A DNA stretch of 64,000 bases from Pandoraea cepalis (lineage in GTDB: Bacteria; Pseudomonadota; Gammaproteobacteria; Burkholderiales; Burkholderiaceae), in contig NZ_CABPSL010000008.1 of assembly GCF_902459665.1 (NCBI RefSeq), forward strand, positions 123,062 to 187,061, given 5' to 3'. The translations under genes and the position numbers were made by a program. Below the pieces are notes generated by a model. The model was not told the DNA's origin. It saw nothing but the letters and a program-made list of their open reading frames with translations, and did not search any database. Of the stretch, positions 1 to 8,521 are shown piece by piece; position 1 is the first letter of the stretch; the number at the start of each line of letters is the position of its first letter.

Positions 1-1869
1 CACGTTCTGACCGCGGCCGTTGAAGCCGAAGCCCGTCACCGTGAAGATCGAACGCACGGCGTCCTTTTCATTCTCCAGATAGTGCTTCTCGACCTGCTTC
101 ATCACGTCGAGCGTACGCTCCTGCGTCGCGCCCGGCGGCAATTGCACGAGGTTGAAGAAGTAGCCCTGGTCTTCGTCAGGCAAGAACGCGGTCGGCATGC
201 GCACGAACAGGAAGCCCACGACGGCCACGATCACCACGTAGACGATCAGGAACGGCGTGCTGCGCTTGAGAATGCGCTCCACCTGGCTCTGGTACTTTTT
301 CGAGCTGTTGTCGAACGTGCGGTTGAACCAGCCGAAGAAGCCGCGCTTCTCATGCACTTCGCCCTTCTTGATGGGCTTGAGAATCGTGGCGCACATCGCC
401 GGCGTGAGCACGATGGCCACGAGCACCGACAGCGCCATGGCCGCCACGATGGTCAGCGAGAACTGGCGATAGATGGCGCCGGTCGAGCCGCCGAAGAACG
501 CCATCGGCACGAACACCGCGGAGAGCACGAGCGCCACCCCCACCAGCGCACCGACGATCTGGCCCATGGCCTTCTTCGTCGCTTCCTTCGGACTCAGCCC
601 CTCTTCGGACATCACCCGCTCGACGTTTTCCACCACCACGATCGCATCGTCCACCAACAAACCGATGGCGAGCACCAGCCCGAACATCGACAGCGTGTTG
701 ATGGAGAAACCCGCCGCGCCCATGATGCCGAACGTACCGAGCAACACCACCGGCACGGCAATCGTCGGAATGATCGTCGCCCGCAGGTTCTGCAGGAACA
801 GATACATCACGAGGAACACGAGCACGATACCTTCGATGAGGGTCTTGATCACTTCCTCGATCGAGATCTTCACGAACGGCGTGGTGTCGTACGGGAAGTC
901 GGCCTTCATGCCCGTCGGGAAGTACTGTGCGAGGTCCGCCACCTTCTGCTTGACCGCCGTGGCCGTTTGCAGCGCGTTGGCGCCCGTGGCCAGCGTGACC
1001 GCGAGACCCGCCGCCGGCTTGCCGTTATAGCGCGCGACCACCTGGTACGATTCACCGCCCAGCTCGACGCGGGCGACATCGCCCAGACGCACTTGCGAGC
1101 CGTCCTTGTTGACCTTGAGCAGGATCTTGCGGAACTGCTCCGGCGTCTGCAAGCGGCTCTGCGCCATCACCGTGGCGTTGAGCTGCTGGCCCTTCACCGC
1201 CGGCGCGCCGCCCAGCTCGCCCGCCGAGACCTGCACGTTCTGCGCCTGGATGGCGCTCGAGACGTCGAGGATCGTCAGGTTGTAGCCGTTGAGCTTCTGC
1301 GGATCGACCCACACACGCATGGCGTACTGCGCACCGAAGAGCTGGACCTGACCGACGCCGTTCACACGGCTGATCGGATCCTGCACGTTGGCGGCCAGAT
1401 AGTTCGCGAGGTCGATGTCGGTCAGTTTGCCGTCATCGGAATACGCGCCGATCACCAGCAGGAAGTTCTTGGTCGCCTTGGCGACCTTGATGCCCTGCTG
1501 CTGAACCTGCTGCGGAAGCAGCGGCGTGGCGAGCTGCAGCTTGTTCTGCACCTGCACCTGCGCGATGTCCGGATTCGTGCCTTGCGCGAAGGTCAGCGTG
1601 ATCTGAGCGGTACCCGAGCCGTCGGAGGTCGACGACATGTACTCGAGGTTGTCGATACCGTTCATCTGCTGCTCGATCACCTGCGTGACCGTATCCTGCA
1701 CGGTCTGTGCGGAAGCGCCCGGATAAACGGCAGTGATCTGAACGGACGGCGGGGCGATCGGCGGGTACTGCGAAACCGGCAGCTTCAGGATCGAAAGCGC
1801 ACCGGCCAGCATAATGACGATCGCGATCACCCAAGCAAAGATCGGGCGATCGATAAAAAACTTTGCCAT
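1..1869 (-). CDS. acrB: RND efflux pump inner-membrane transporter (AcrB/MexB type), partial
   Basis: This is the N-terminal 623 codons of a hydrophobe/amphiphile-efflux RND transporter, which exports drugs across the inner membrane using the proton gradient. The C-terminal part lies beyond the left edge; the family is about 1050 residues. The start [17 protein letters not shown] is the standard RND N-terminus with TM1, followed by the porter-domain motif [10 protein letters not shown] and, later, the TM4 segment [16 protein letters not shown], whose paired Asp residues carry protons. It lies 15 bp after the adaptor gene and is co-transcribed with it. The outer-membrane channel gene would be expected past the window edge. 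Confidence 0.95.
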   Translation of the reverse strand, partial: MAKFFIDRPIFAWVIAIVIMLAGALSILKLPVSQYPPIAPPSVQITAVYPGASAQTVQDTVTQVIEQQMNGIDNLEYMSSTSDGSGTAQITLTFAQGTNPDIAQVQVQNKLQLATPLLPQQVQQQGIKVAKATKNFLLVIGAYSDDGKLTDIDLANYLAANVQDPISRVNGVGQVQLFGAQYAMRVWVDPQKLNGYNLTILDVSSAIQAQNVQVSAGELGGAPAVKGQQLNATVMAQSRLQTPEQFRKILLKVNKDGSQVRLGDVARVELGGESYQVVARYNGKPAAGLAVTLATGANALQTATAVKQKVADLAQYFPTGMKADFPYDTTPFVKISIEEVIKTLIEGIVLVFLVMYLFLQNLRATIIPTIAVPVVLLGTFGIMGAAGFSINTLSMFGLVLAIGLLVDDAIVVVENVERVMSEEGLSPKEATKKAMGQIVGALVGVALVLSAVFVPMAFFGGSTGAIYRQFSLTIVAAMALSVLVAIVLTPAMCATILKPIKKGEVHEKRGFFGWFNRTFDNSSKKYQSQVERILKRSTPFLIVYVVIVAVVGFLFVRMPTAFLPDEDQGYFFNLVQLPPGATQERTLDVMKQVEKHYLENEKDAVRSIFTVTGFGFNGRGQNV

Positions 1870-1884
1870 GAAAGAGGCTCCGCG

Positions 1885-3096
1885 TTATTGAGCTTTGGCG
1901 CCCGAGGCGGGGGCGGCCGCTGCCGGTGCACTGGCACCTGCAGGCGCCTCAGCCCCCGGCAACTGCGCCGGAACCGCCTTCGCCGGTGCGCCCGGGCGCA
2001 CCTTTTGAAGACCCGACACGATCACCTGATCGCCGGCGGCCAGACCCGCACTCACCAGCCACATGTTGCCGATCGCGCGATCGGTGACAAGCTGACGCAA
2101 CTCGACCTTGCCTTCCTTGTTCACGATCAGTGCCGTCGGCTGGCCCTTCTGATCACGCGTGACCCCCTGCTGCGGCACGAGCAGACCGCCCTCCTTCACG
2201 CCTTCCTGCAGCTTCGCGTGCACGAACATGCCGGGCAACAACTCGCGGTTCGGGTTCGGGAAGATGGCACGCACGGTCACCGAGCCGGTCGTCTGATCGA
2301 CGGTAATGTCGGAGAACTGCAGCTTGCCTTCGAGCGGGTACGTCGTGCCGTCTTCCAGGGTCAGTTCCACCTTGGCGGCGTTCTTGCCCGCGCTTTGCAA
2401 CTTGCCCTCGGCCAGCGCACGACGCAGGCGCAACCCTTGCGCCGCCGATTGCGTCACGTCCACATACATCGGATCGATCTGCTGAACGGTCGTCATCAGC
2501 GTGGCAGCCCCTGCCTGCACGTAGGCGCCTTCCGTGACCTGCGACAACCCTGTGCGGCCCGAAATCGGCGCCGGCACGTCGGTGTAGCCGAGGTTGATCT
2601 TCGCCGTGTCGACGGCCGCCTTGCCGGCCTGCACTTCGGCGTCGGCTTGCAGCGATGCGGCAACGGCGTTGTCGTAGTCCTGCTTGGACACCGCCTCGAC
2701 GGCCACGAGTTGCTTGTAGCGATCGGCCAGCAGTTTCGTCGACGCCTGATTCGCCACGGCCTTCGCCAGCGTTGCCTTGGCGTTTTCATACGCGGCCTGA
2801 TACGTGGCCGGATCGATCTTGTACAGACGCTGGCCCGCCTTGACGTCACCGCCTTCGGTGAAATCGCGCTTGAGCACGATGCCGTCGACGCGCGCGCGAA
2901 CATCGGCCACGCGGAAGGGCGAGGTGCGTCCGGGCAGGTCGGTCGTCAGCGTTACGTTCTGGGATTGCAGCGTCACGACGCCGACTTCCGGCACCATGGC
3001 CTGCGGCGGCGGCGGCTTCTTGCCGCATGCTGCCAAGGCCAACACCGCGAGTGCGACGGCAGTGACCATCCCCAGTGAACTTCTCTTGACGTGCAT
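1885..3096 (-). CDS. acrA: RND efflux periplasmic adaptor (membrane fusion lipoprotein)
   Basis: This is a 403-residue AcrA/MexA-type adaptor that bridges the RND pump and the outer-membrane channel. It has a lipoprotein signal with lipobox LAAC (Cys24), then a biotinyl-lipoyl-like half (VRARVDGIVLKRDFTEGGDVKAGQ), a coiled-coil hairpin, the second lipoyl half and a beta-barrel/membrane-proximal end rich in Ala and Pro. I chose the ATG at 3096 because it gives the lipoprotein signal; an in-frame extension to 3297 looks non-coding. It is the first gene of the pump operon, transcribed from the promoter at 3465-3494, and the divergent TetR gene is its likely repressor. Confidence 0.95.
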   Translation of the reverse strand: MHVKRSSLGMVTAVALAVLALAACGKKPPPPQAMVPEVGVVTLQSQNVTLTTDLPGRTSPFRVADVRARVDGIVLKRDFTEGGDVKAGQRLYKIDPATYQAAYENAKATLAKAVANQASTKLLADRYKQLVAVEAVSKQDYDNAVAASLQADAEVQAGKAAVDTAKINLGYTDVPAPISGRTGLSQVTEGAYVQAGAATLMTTVQQIDPMYVDVTQSAAQGLRLRRALAEGKLQSAGKNAAKVELTLEDGTTYPLEGKLQFSDITVDQTTGSVTVRAIFPNPNRELLPGMFVHAKLQEGVKEGGLLVPQQGVTRDQKGQPTALIVNKEGKVELRQLVTDRAIGNMWLVSAGLAAGDQVIVSGLQKVRPGAPAKAVPAQLPGAEAPAGASAPAAAAPASGAKAQ

Positions 3097-3464
3097 ATAC
3101 GCCCCCGATAAATGGAATGCGGTCAAACAAAATGACAAGTACGTTGCGTACGATTGCGGCGGCAAAGGCCCGTCCGCAATCCCGTCGCGCAGAGGCGGGT
3201 CGGAAGTGCCTGAGGCCCGGAATGCGGGCCCCCGGAGACAGGCCCGGAAGGCGGCCAAGAAGACGTCCCCGGCGCGGCGAACCGCGCGCGCTGGCACTCA
3301 TGTGAGATCGTCGAACAGGCTCCGGGGCCCCGGCAGGTGAGCAGACGAATCCTGCCCTAAACCGCGCGGCCCGCCCCGGTCAATTCGCTCCCTGGGATCA
3401 GTGAGGTGTTTCCCTTAGACGAAGGAGCTTAAATGTTCCCTGTGCAATAGAGCAAGCGGCTGCT
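3097..3464 (-). other. Long untranslated leader upstream of acrA
   Basis: About 360 bases separate the predicted acrA promoter from the acrA start. The stretch is GC-rich and I see no convincing gene in it; the open frames on both strands are low-complexity Arg/Ala/Pro. It may be a structured mRNA leader. I could not identify a riboswitch or leader peptide. Confidence 0.5.
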
Positions 3465-3494
3465 ATTATAGATACATTCATGAATGTATGTAAA
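3465..3494 (-). promoter_or_regulatory. Sigma-70 promoter of the acrAB operon
   Basis: On the minus strand, TTTACA (3494-3489) and TATAAT (3470-3465) are separated by 18 bases. The -10 is a perfect match and the -35 is four of six. The spacer contains the palindrome at 3472-3489, so a bound repressor would block RNA polymerase directly. Confidence 0.75.
3472..3489. promoter_or_regulatory. AcrR/TtgR-type operator palindrome
   Basis: ATACATTCATGAATGTAT is a perfect 18-bp inverted repeat lying between the -35 and -10 of the pump promoter and about 90 bp before the TetR gene. It resembles the known E. coli AcrR operator, which has TACATTC/GAATGTA-type arms. Repression of both divergent genes by the neighbouring TetR protein is inferred. 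Confidence 0.8.
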
Positions 3495-3580
3495 TCATAT
3501 TGCGTCGCATCAATGTGCGGCGCTCGTTACGTTTCATTCCACTGCATTTCGCAAATTTCCGCCGCCCCTGTGACACGACG

Positions 3581-4243
3581 ATGGCCCGCAGAACCAAAGA
3601 GGAAGCGATCGAGACCCGCAATCTGTTGCTAGACACCGCCGAGACGGTGTTTGCGCAGAAAGGGGTATCGCGTACGTCGCTCGCCGACATCGCCGAGGCC
3701 GCCGGCCTGACCCGCGGCGCCATTTATTGGCACTTCAAGAACAAGATCGATCTGTTCAACGCCATGACGGATCGCATCCGTCTGCCGATGGAACGCATGA
3801 TCGACGAGGAATGCACGGAGCCCCAGGACGGTGACCCGATGGCGCGTATGCACGAGATCTGCAAGCTCGTGCTCAGGGAGACGGCGCGTAATGAGCGCCG
3901 CCGTCGCGTGCTCGACATTCTGTTTCACAAGTGCGAATACACCAACGAGATGCTGTCGGTGCTCGAACGTCAGCGCGAAGCGTGCGCCGACGGCAAGCAG
4001 CGCATCATGCGAGATATGGAACGCGCGATCGAGCGCGGTCAACTCCCCCAGGCGCTCGACACGCGCCGCGCAGCGATCATGTTGCACGCGCTCGTGGTCG
4101 GCATGATGTCGGACTGGCTCTTCCTGCCCGACTACGACCTCGGCGTGGAGTGCGATGCCGTGGTCGACGGCTTCTTCGACATGCTGCGCACGAGCCCCGC
4201 GATGTTGCGCGCCGGCAGCGAGCCGCCGCCGAGCGCCGCCTGA
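3581..4243 (+). CDS. acrR: TetR-family repressor of the efflux pump (AcrR/BpeR/TtgR type)
   Basis: This 220-residue TetR regulator has an N-terminal DNA-binding domain, MARRTKEEAIETRNLLLDTA, followed by the helix-turn-helix SLADIAEAAGLTRGAIYWHF at about residues 33-52. The C-terminal part is the ligand-binding and dimerisation domain of AcrR-type pump regulators. The ATG at 3581 matches the usual family N-terminus (MARRTKEEA); upstream in-frame codons are not plausible. It is divergent from acrAB, the standard arrangement, and probably binds the palindrome at 3472-3489, releasing it when pump substrates bind. Confidence 0.93.
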   Translation: MARRTKEEAIETRNLLLDTAETVFAQKGVSRTSLADIAEAAGLTRGAIYWHFKNKIDLFNAMTDRIRLPMERMIDEECTEPQDGDPMARMHEICKLVLRETARNERRRRVLDILFHKCEYTNEMLSVLERQREACADGKQRIMRDMERAIERGQLPQALDTRRAAIMLHALVVGMMSDWLFLPDYDLGVECDAVVDGFFDMLRTSPAMLRAGSEPPPSAA

Positions 4244-4564
4244 CGAACGTCTACGCACCTCTAGGCGCGCTTACACGCCCTTACGCAGCCTTACGCCCCC
4301 CCCATACGTGCCTTTGCGCGCCTGTGTGTGCCTTTTGCCCGCCCCAAAGGTCTCTCGCGCGCCCTACGAGTGTCATCTGAGCACCGTGATACGGCGTATA
4401 CCTGTACAGCGTCGCAGCGTTATATATAATCCTACATAACGCGTTGCGCACCTTGCGCGACCAGTGGTCCGGCCTCGCTGCCGGACTGCATTCATGAGCC
4501 GGCTCACGGCGACATTCGCCGAATACCGAGTCAGCCGAGCCAACCTAAGCTGGAGACCACGTTC
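4244..4564 (+). other. Intergenic region upstream of modA
   Basis: This 321-bp gap has no gene. Its left part carries several loose CTTACGC-like repeats (about 4268-4295) and then a C-rich run. Its right part carries the ModE-type operator and -10 element described separately. A GGAG at 4552-4555 sits 9 bases before the modA GTG. Confidence 0.6.
4417..4442 (+). promoter_or_regulatory. ModE-type molybdate operator overlapping the modABC promoter
   Basis: Inverted arms GCGTTATaTA and TAcATAACGC are separated by TAATCC. From memory this closely matches the E. coli modA operator, which has the same CGTTATAT left arm and CCTACATAACG right arm. A perfect -10 (TATAAT, 4425-4430) lies inside the site, so a bound ModE would shut modABC off when molybdate is plentiful. 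The -35 is weak. A ModE-like gene lies 5 kb downstream. Confidence 0.8.
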
Positions 4565-5389
4565 GTGAAAGCTGTCGTTACTGTCGTAATCGCTCGCCGC
4601 AAGTCCCACGCTCCGTACAAAGCCGCCACGATGTTGCACCGCGCACTGGGCGTCGCCATCGTTGGCGCAAGCCTGTTGTTTGCCGGCCACGCGGCGGCTC
4701 AGCAAGTGTATGCTGCCGCCAGTATGAAAAACGCGCTCGACGATGTCTCGGCTGCCTACACAAAGGAAACCGGCAAGACACCGGTGCTCGTCTACGGCGC
4801 CAGCTCGACGTTGGCTCGTCAAATCGAGAAAGGCGCCCCTGCCGATGTATTCATTTCGGCCGACCAGGACTGGATGGACTACGCGCAGAAGCACGATCTG
4901 ATCGACACGAGCACGCGTCACAACTTGCTCGGCAACGCGCTCGTGCTGATCGCTCCGGCCGCGACCACGGGCAACGTCGATCTGACGCCGGGCGCCACCG
5001 ACCTCGACACCAGGCTCGGCAGCGGCAAGCTCGCGATGGGCGACCCCGCGCACGTACCGGCGGGTCTCTATGGCAAGGCTGCACTCGAGAAGCTCGGTCT
5101 CTGGCCGAAGGTGCAAGGCAAGGTCGCGGCCGCCGATAACGTGCGTAACGCGCTGTTGCTGGTCGCACGTGGCGAAGCGCCCTACGGCATCGTCTACAAG
5201 ACCGACGCCAACGCCGAGAAGCGCGTGCGCATCGCCGGCACGTTCCCGGCCGACAGCCATGCCCCGATCGTCTACCCGGTGGCGGTGACGAAGCAGGCCA
5301 ACCGCGCCGACGCGGATCCGTTCTACCGATTCCTGCAAACGCCGGCCGCCCAGGCCACGTTCCAGCGCTTCGGCTTCACCCGCCCGTGA
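4565..5389 (+). CDS. modA: Molybdate ABC transporter substrate-binding protein ModA
   Basis: This 274-residue protein is the periplasmic molybdate/tungstate-binding component of the ModABC importer. A signal peptide ending near AGHAAAQ is followed by the ModA signature (VYAAASMKNALDDVSAAY, then YGASSTLARQIEKGAPADVF and ISADQDWMDY), which supplies the Ser and other oxyanion-binding residues. The GTG at 4565 has a GGAG 9 bases upstream; the alternative ATG at 4631 would also leave a signal peptide. It is followed 19 bp later by modB and is probably repressed by ModE. Confidence 0.95.
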   Translation: MKAVVTVVIARRKSHAPYKAATMLHRALGVAIVGASLLFAGHAAAQQVYAAASMKNALDDVSAAYTKETGKTPVLVYGASSTLARQIEKGAPADVFISADQDWMDYAQKHDLIDTSTRHNLLGNALVLIAPAATTGNVDLTPGATDLDTRLGSGKLAMGDPAHVPAGLYGKAALEKLGLWPKVQGKVAAADNVRNALLLVARGEAPYGIVYKTDANAEKRVRIAGTFPADSHAPIVYPVAVTKQANRADADPFYRFLQTPAAQATFQRFGFTRP

Positions 5390-5408
5390 ATTCGCCCGCC
5401 CATCCTTC

Positions 5409-6107
5409 ATGAATCTCACCCCGCAAGAATGGGGCATCGTTGAACTGAGCCTGCGCGTCGGCCTGTGGGGCACGCTGTGCAGCCTGCCCCTCGCCTACGC
5501 GGCTGCCTGGCTGCTCGCACGCCGGCAGTTCCCCGGCAAAGCGCTGCTCGATGCCCTGCTGCATTTGCCGCTCGTGCTGCCGCCGGTGGTCGTCGGCTTC
5601 GCGCTGCTCGTGCTGTTCGGCACACAGGGCGCCATCGGCAAGCTGCTGCACGAATGGTTTCATTTCACCTTCGCGTTTCGCTGGACAGGCGCGGCGCTGG
5701 CCGCGGGCGTGATGGGATTCCCGCTGCTCGTGCGCGCCATCCGACAAGCGCTCGACGCGGCCGACACAAAACTCGAACAGGCAGCACAGACGCTTGGCGC
5801 AGGCCCTTGGCTCACCTTTCTGACGGTGACCTTGCCGCTCACCGCGACCGGCGCATTGCACGGCTTCGTGCTCGCGTTTGCGCGCGCACTGGGCGAGTTC
5901 GGCGCAACGATCACGTTCGTCTCGAACATTCCCGGACAAACGCAGACGCTGCCGCTGGCGATCTACACGGCCACGCAGGTGCCCGACGGCGACGCCATGG
6001 TCTGGCGCCTGTGCGCTATCTCGGTCGTGCTGGCGGTCGCCACACTGATCGGCTCCGAGGTGCTGATCCGCTTCGGCCACCGCAAGGCGCTCGGTCATGA
6101 CGGTTGA
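5409..6107 (+). CDS. modB: Molybdate ABC transporter permease ModB
   Basis: This 232-residue protein is the inner-membrane channel of the molybdate importer. It has about five hydrophobic segments and the ABC-permease EAA loop (ALDAADTKLEQAAQTLGAGP) that docks on ModC. The sequence LPLVLPPVVVGFALLVLFG and the ending are typical of ModB. Its 3' end overlaps modC by 11 bp, which implies translational coupling. Confidence 0.95.
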   Translation: MNLTPQEWGIVELSLRVGLWGTLCSLPLAYAAAWLLARRQFPGKALLDALLHLPLVLPPVVVGFALLVLFGTQGAIGKLLHEWFHFTFAFRWTGAALAAGVMGFPLLVRAIRQALDAADTKLEQAAQTLGAGPWLTFLTVTLPLTATGALHGFVLAFARALGEFGATITFVSNIPGQTQTLPLAIYTATQVPDGDAMVWRLCAISVVLAVATLIGSEVLIRFGHRKALGHDG

Positions 6108-7203
6108 AGTGCGACTCCAGCATCGCTTCGGCGATTTCTCACTCGATGCCGAGTTCGCCGCGGGCATGGGCGTGACGGCGCTGTTCGGGCCATCGGGCAG
6201 CGGCAAGAGCACGGTCGTCAATGCCGTGTCCGGCCTGCTCAAGCCCGATGCCGGTCGCATCGTCGTCGGCAACGACGTCTTGTTCGACAGCACCGCGGAC
6301 GTCGCGCTGCCGACATGGCGCCGGCGCATCGGCTACGTGTTTCAGGACGCGCGCCTGTTGCCGCATCTGACCGTGCGTCAGAATCTGCTGTTCGGCCGCT
6401 GGATGCGACGCCGCGATGTCGCCGCCGCCGGTACCGGTGCGATTGCGCTTGCGCACGTGGTCGACGTGCTGAATCTGGGGCACTTGCTGGACCGTCGCCC
6501 AGGCGCGCTCTCCGGTGGCGAGAAGCAGCGTGTGGGGATTGGCCGTGCGCTGCTGTCGTGCCCCCGCCTGCTGCTCATGGATGAGCCACTCGCCTCGCTC
6601 GACCACGCGCGGCGTCTCGAAGTTCTCGACTACCTCAATCGCATCCGTCACGAGTTGGCGCTGCCGGTGCTCTACGTCACCCATTCGCTCGACGAAGTGA
6701 TGCGACTGGCCGATCAGGTCGTGTTGTTCAAGGACGGCCGCACGATCTCTCAAGGGGCGCCGGCCGACGTGCTCAATCTGCATCGCGACGCGCTCGACAG
6801 CACCGCGGAGTCCCCGGGTACCGTGCTGGAGACACGCATCGTCGCGCATGATGCCCGCTACGGCCTGACCGAGCTGGCCGTGAACGGCAGCGACACGGTT
6901 CGGCTGCGTGTTCCGCGCGCCAGCGGCGAGGCGGGCGACGCCTGCCGGATTCTCGTGCGCGAGCGCGACGTCGCCATCGCCACGTCGCCGCCGCTCGACA
7001 TCAGCGTGCTGAACGTGCTGGCCGCACGCGTGGCGACGCTGCGCGACCTGGGCGATTCGGTGGAAGTCGGCGCCACACTGCTCGGCGACAAGGCCGGGAC
7101 CGTGCTGCGCGCCCGCATCACACGCTTCTCTGCCGACCAATTGCATCTGGCGCCGGGCCGCGAGGTGTACCTGCTCATCAAATCAGTCGCCCTGACGCGC
7201 TGA
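6097..7203 (+). CDS. modC: Molybdate ABC transporter ATPase ModC
   Basis: This 368-residue protein powers molybdate import. It has Walker A GPSGSGKST (residues 31-39), the ABC signature LSGGEKQRVGIGRALL, Walker B LLLMDEPLASLD and the switch His in VLYVTHS. The last ~100 residues form a TOBE/Mop-type domain, as in canonical ModC, which may sense molybdate. The ATG lies inside the modB 3' end. A 12-bp hairpin follows the stop. Confidence 0.95.
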   Translation: MTVEVRLQHRFGDFSLDAEFAAGMGVTALFGPSGSGKSTVVNAVSGLLKPDAGRIVVGNDVLFDSTADVALPTWRRRIGYVFQDARLLPHLTVRQNLLFGRWMRRRDVAAAGTGAIALAHVVDVLNLGHLLDRRPGALSGGEKQRVGIGRALLSCPRLLLMDEPLASLDHARRLEVLDYLNRIRHELALPVLYVTHSLDEVMRLADQVVLFKDGRTISQGAPADVLNLHRDALDSTAESPGTVLETRIVAHDARYGLTELAVNGSDTVRLRVPRASGEAGDACRILVRERDVAIATSPPLDISVLNVLAARVATLRDLGDSVEVGATLLGDKAGTVLRARITRFSADQLHLAPGREVYLLIKSVALTR

Positions 7204-7253
7204 TGCGCCCAAGCTTGGCAATGACGCGGCGCAATCGTCGCGCCAAAACGACG

Positions 7254-7289
7254 CAAGGCGTCGCCACGTACATTCGGGGCGACGCCTTG
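7254..7289. terminator. Hairpin between convergent modC and the MXKDX gene
   Basis: CAAGGCGTCGCC (7254-7265) pairs perfectly with GGCGACGCCTTG (7278-7289) around a 12-base loop. There is no strong T-run on the plus side; on the minus side a CGTTTTGG follows a few bases later. It probably terminates one or both of the convergent transcripts. Confidence 0.6.
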
Positions 7290-7316
7290 TCGGCTTGTCG
7301 TGCTACGCCAGTTGGC

Positions 7317-7592
7317 TTACTGGGTCTTGCCCATCGCGTCGCCTTTTTCCTTCTTCCCCATGGCATCGGATTTGCTCATCGCACCGCCCTTCGACATGGC
7401 GTCGTGCTTGCCCATCGCGTCGCCCTTGGACATCTTCCCGCTCTTGTCCATGTCCTTGCTCATGGCGTCGCCTTTGCTCATCGCGCCGCCCTTGGACATC
7501 GCATCGCCTTTGCTCATCGCGTCCTGCGCGAACGCGGCGCCGGTGCCGAGTGCCAATCCCATCGTCATGACCGCCAGATATCGCATTTTCAT
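7317..7592 (-). CDS. Exported pentapeptide MXKDX-repeat protein
   Basis: This 91-residue protein has a signal peptide (MKMRYLAVMTMGLALGTGAA, cleaved after AFAQ) followed almost entirely by tandem five-residue units such as DAMSK, GDAMG and GAMSK. This is the pattern of the MXKDX-repeat family found in Burkholderia and Ralstonia relatives, whose function is unknown. The ATG at 7592 has GAGGA 8 bases upstream and gives a clean signal peptide. The mature protein is very rich in Met, Lys and Asp, so metal binding or Met-based oxidant scavenging is possible but unproven. It stands alone, upstream of the modC-facing hairpin. Confidence 0.85.
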   Translation of the reverse strand: MKMRYLAVMTMGLALGTGAAFAQDAMSKGDAMSKGGAMSKGDAMSKDMDKSGKMSKGDAMGKHDAMSKGGAMSKSDAMGKKEKGDAMGKTQ

Positions 7593-7673
7593 TGCCGTAG
7601 TCCTCAAAGAGTGAGTGAGCCTTGCCGGAGCGTCACGCAAGTGCTCCGTCAATCATGCAGTCGAGCGGTTGCG

Positions 7674-8492
7674 TCAACTGCCACCGAACCAGTTGTAGCC
7701 CTGGTCCTCCCAATACCCGCCCGGATACGTGTTGGTCACGAAAATCGCGCGGATATGCTTGGGATTCTTGTAGCCGAGCTTCGTGGGAATCCGCAGCTTC
7801 ATCGGAAATCCGTATTCCCTGGGTAGCGTCTGGCCGTCATAGGTCAGCGCGAGCAGCGTCTGCGGATGCAGCGCCGTCGGCATATCGATGCTCGTGTAGT
7901 AGTCGTCGGCGCATTTGAAGCCGACGTAGCGTGCCGTGGTGTCCGCGCCGATACGATGCAGAAAGTCGGCGAACGTCACCCCGCCCCAGCGGCCAATGGC
8001 GCTCCAGCCTTCCACGCACACGTGACGCGTGATTTGTTCGGCCGCGCGCGGGGCGGAGAAACGGCGCAAGGCGTCAAGCGGCCAAGGGGCCTTGTCCGCG
8101 ATGAGGCCGGACAACTCCAGTTGGTAATCGCTTTCCTCGACGACGGGCGCCTCGTCCATCGAATAGAACGCGTTGAACGGGAACGGTCGCGTGATGCGCG
8201 ACGCCGGGAACGTAGGCGCCAGCACATTCTGACGAAACAAGGCGGCCTGCACACGATCGTTCCATCGCGAGATCGTGTCGAGCGCCGACGAGACACCCGC
8301 GTTGTCGTCCAGCGAACAGCCCGAGAGCAGCGCCACGCCACCGAGCGACAGCGTACGCGTCAGAAACGCGCGGCGCGAGGGCTCGGCCACGCGGCGCGTC
8401 ATCAGCGCACGCGCCTCATGGAGAATCGCTTCGCCGTCGCGCACGACCGGTGCGTCGGCAGGCAGGTGGCTGGGCTTTCGATCGAGGGTCAT
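7674..8492 (-). CDS. Molybdopterin-dependent oxidoreductase, Tat-exported (sulfite oxidase/MsrP-like)
   Basis: This 272-residue protein is a periplasmic molybdoenzyme of the sulfite-oxidase fold. A twin-arginine motif SRRAFL (39-44) precedes a hydrophobic stretch ending in lipobox-like LLSGC (Cys59), so it may be a Tat lipoprotein. The molybdenum-ligating Cys159 lies in HVCVEGWSAIGRWGG, the family signature. ATG 8492 has GGAG just upstream. The next gene upstream encodes a cytochrome b, so electrons probably pass between the quinone pool and this enzyme. The substrate is unknown; it is not a close MsrP match, so I give no symbol. Confidence 0.88.
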   Translation of the reverse strand: MTLDRKPSHLPADAPVVRDGEAILHEARALMTRRVAEPSRRAFLTRTLSLGGVALLSGCSLDDNAGVSSALDTISRWNDRVQAALFRQNVLAPTFPASRITRPFPFNAFYSMDEAPVVEESDYQLELSGLIADKAPWPLDALRRFSAPRAAEQITRHVCVEGWSAIGRWGGVTFADFLHRIGADTTARYVGFKCADDYYTSIDMPTALHPQTLLALTYDGQTLPREYGFPMKLRIPTKLGYKNPKHIRAIFVTNTYPGGYWEDQGYNWFGGS

Positions 8493-8521
8493 GGCAGCTC
8501 CGTGTCTTGTCGTCGGCGCAC

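Noticed and set aside
82..3078. Open frame of about 1000 codons on the plus strand, antisense to acrAB
   Set aside because: Arg/His-rich, no domain, and exactly antisense to two clear genes. It is a GC-rich shadow frame.
3097..3297. In-frame N-terminal extension of acrA
   Set aside because: The extension is low-complexity and would bury the lipoprotein signal at residue 67.
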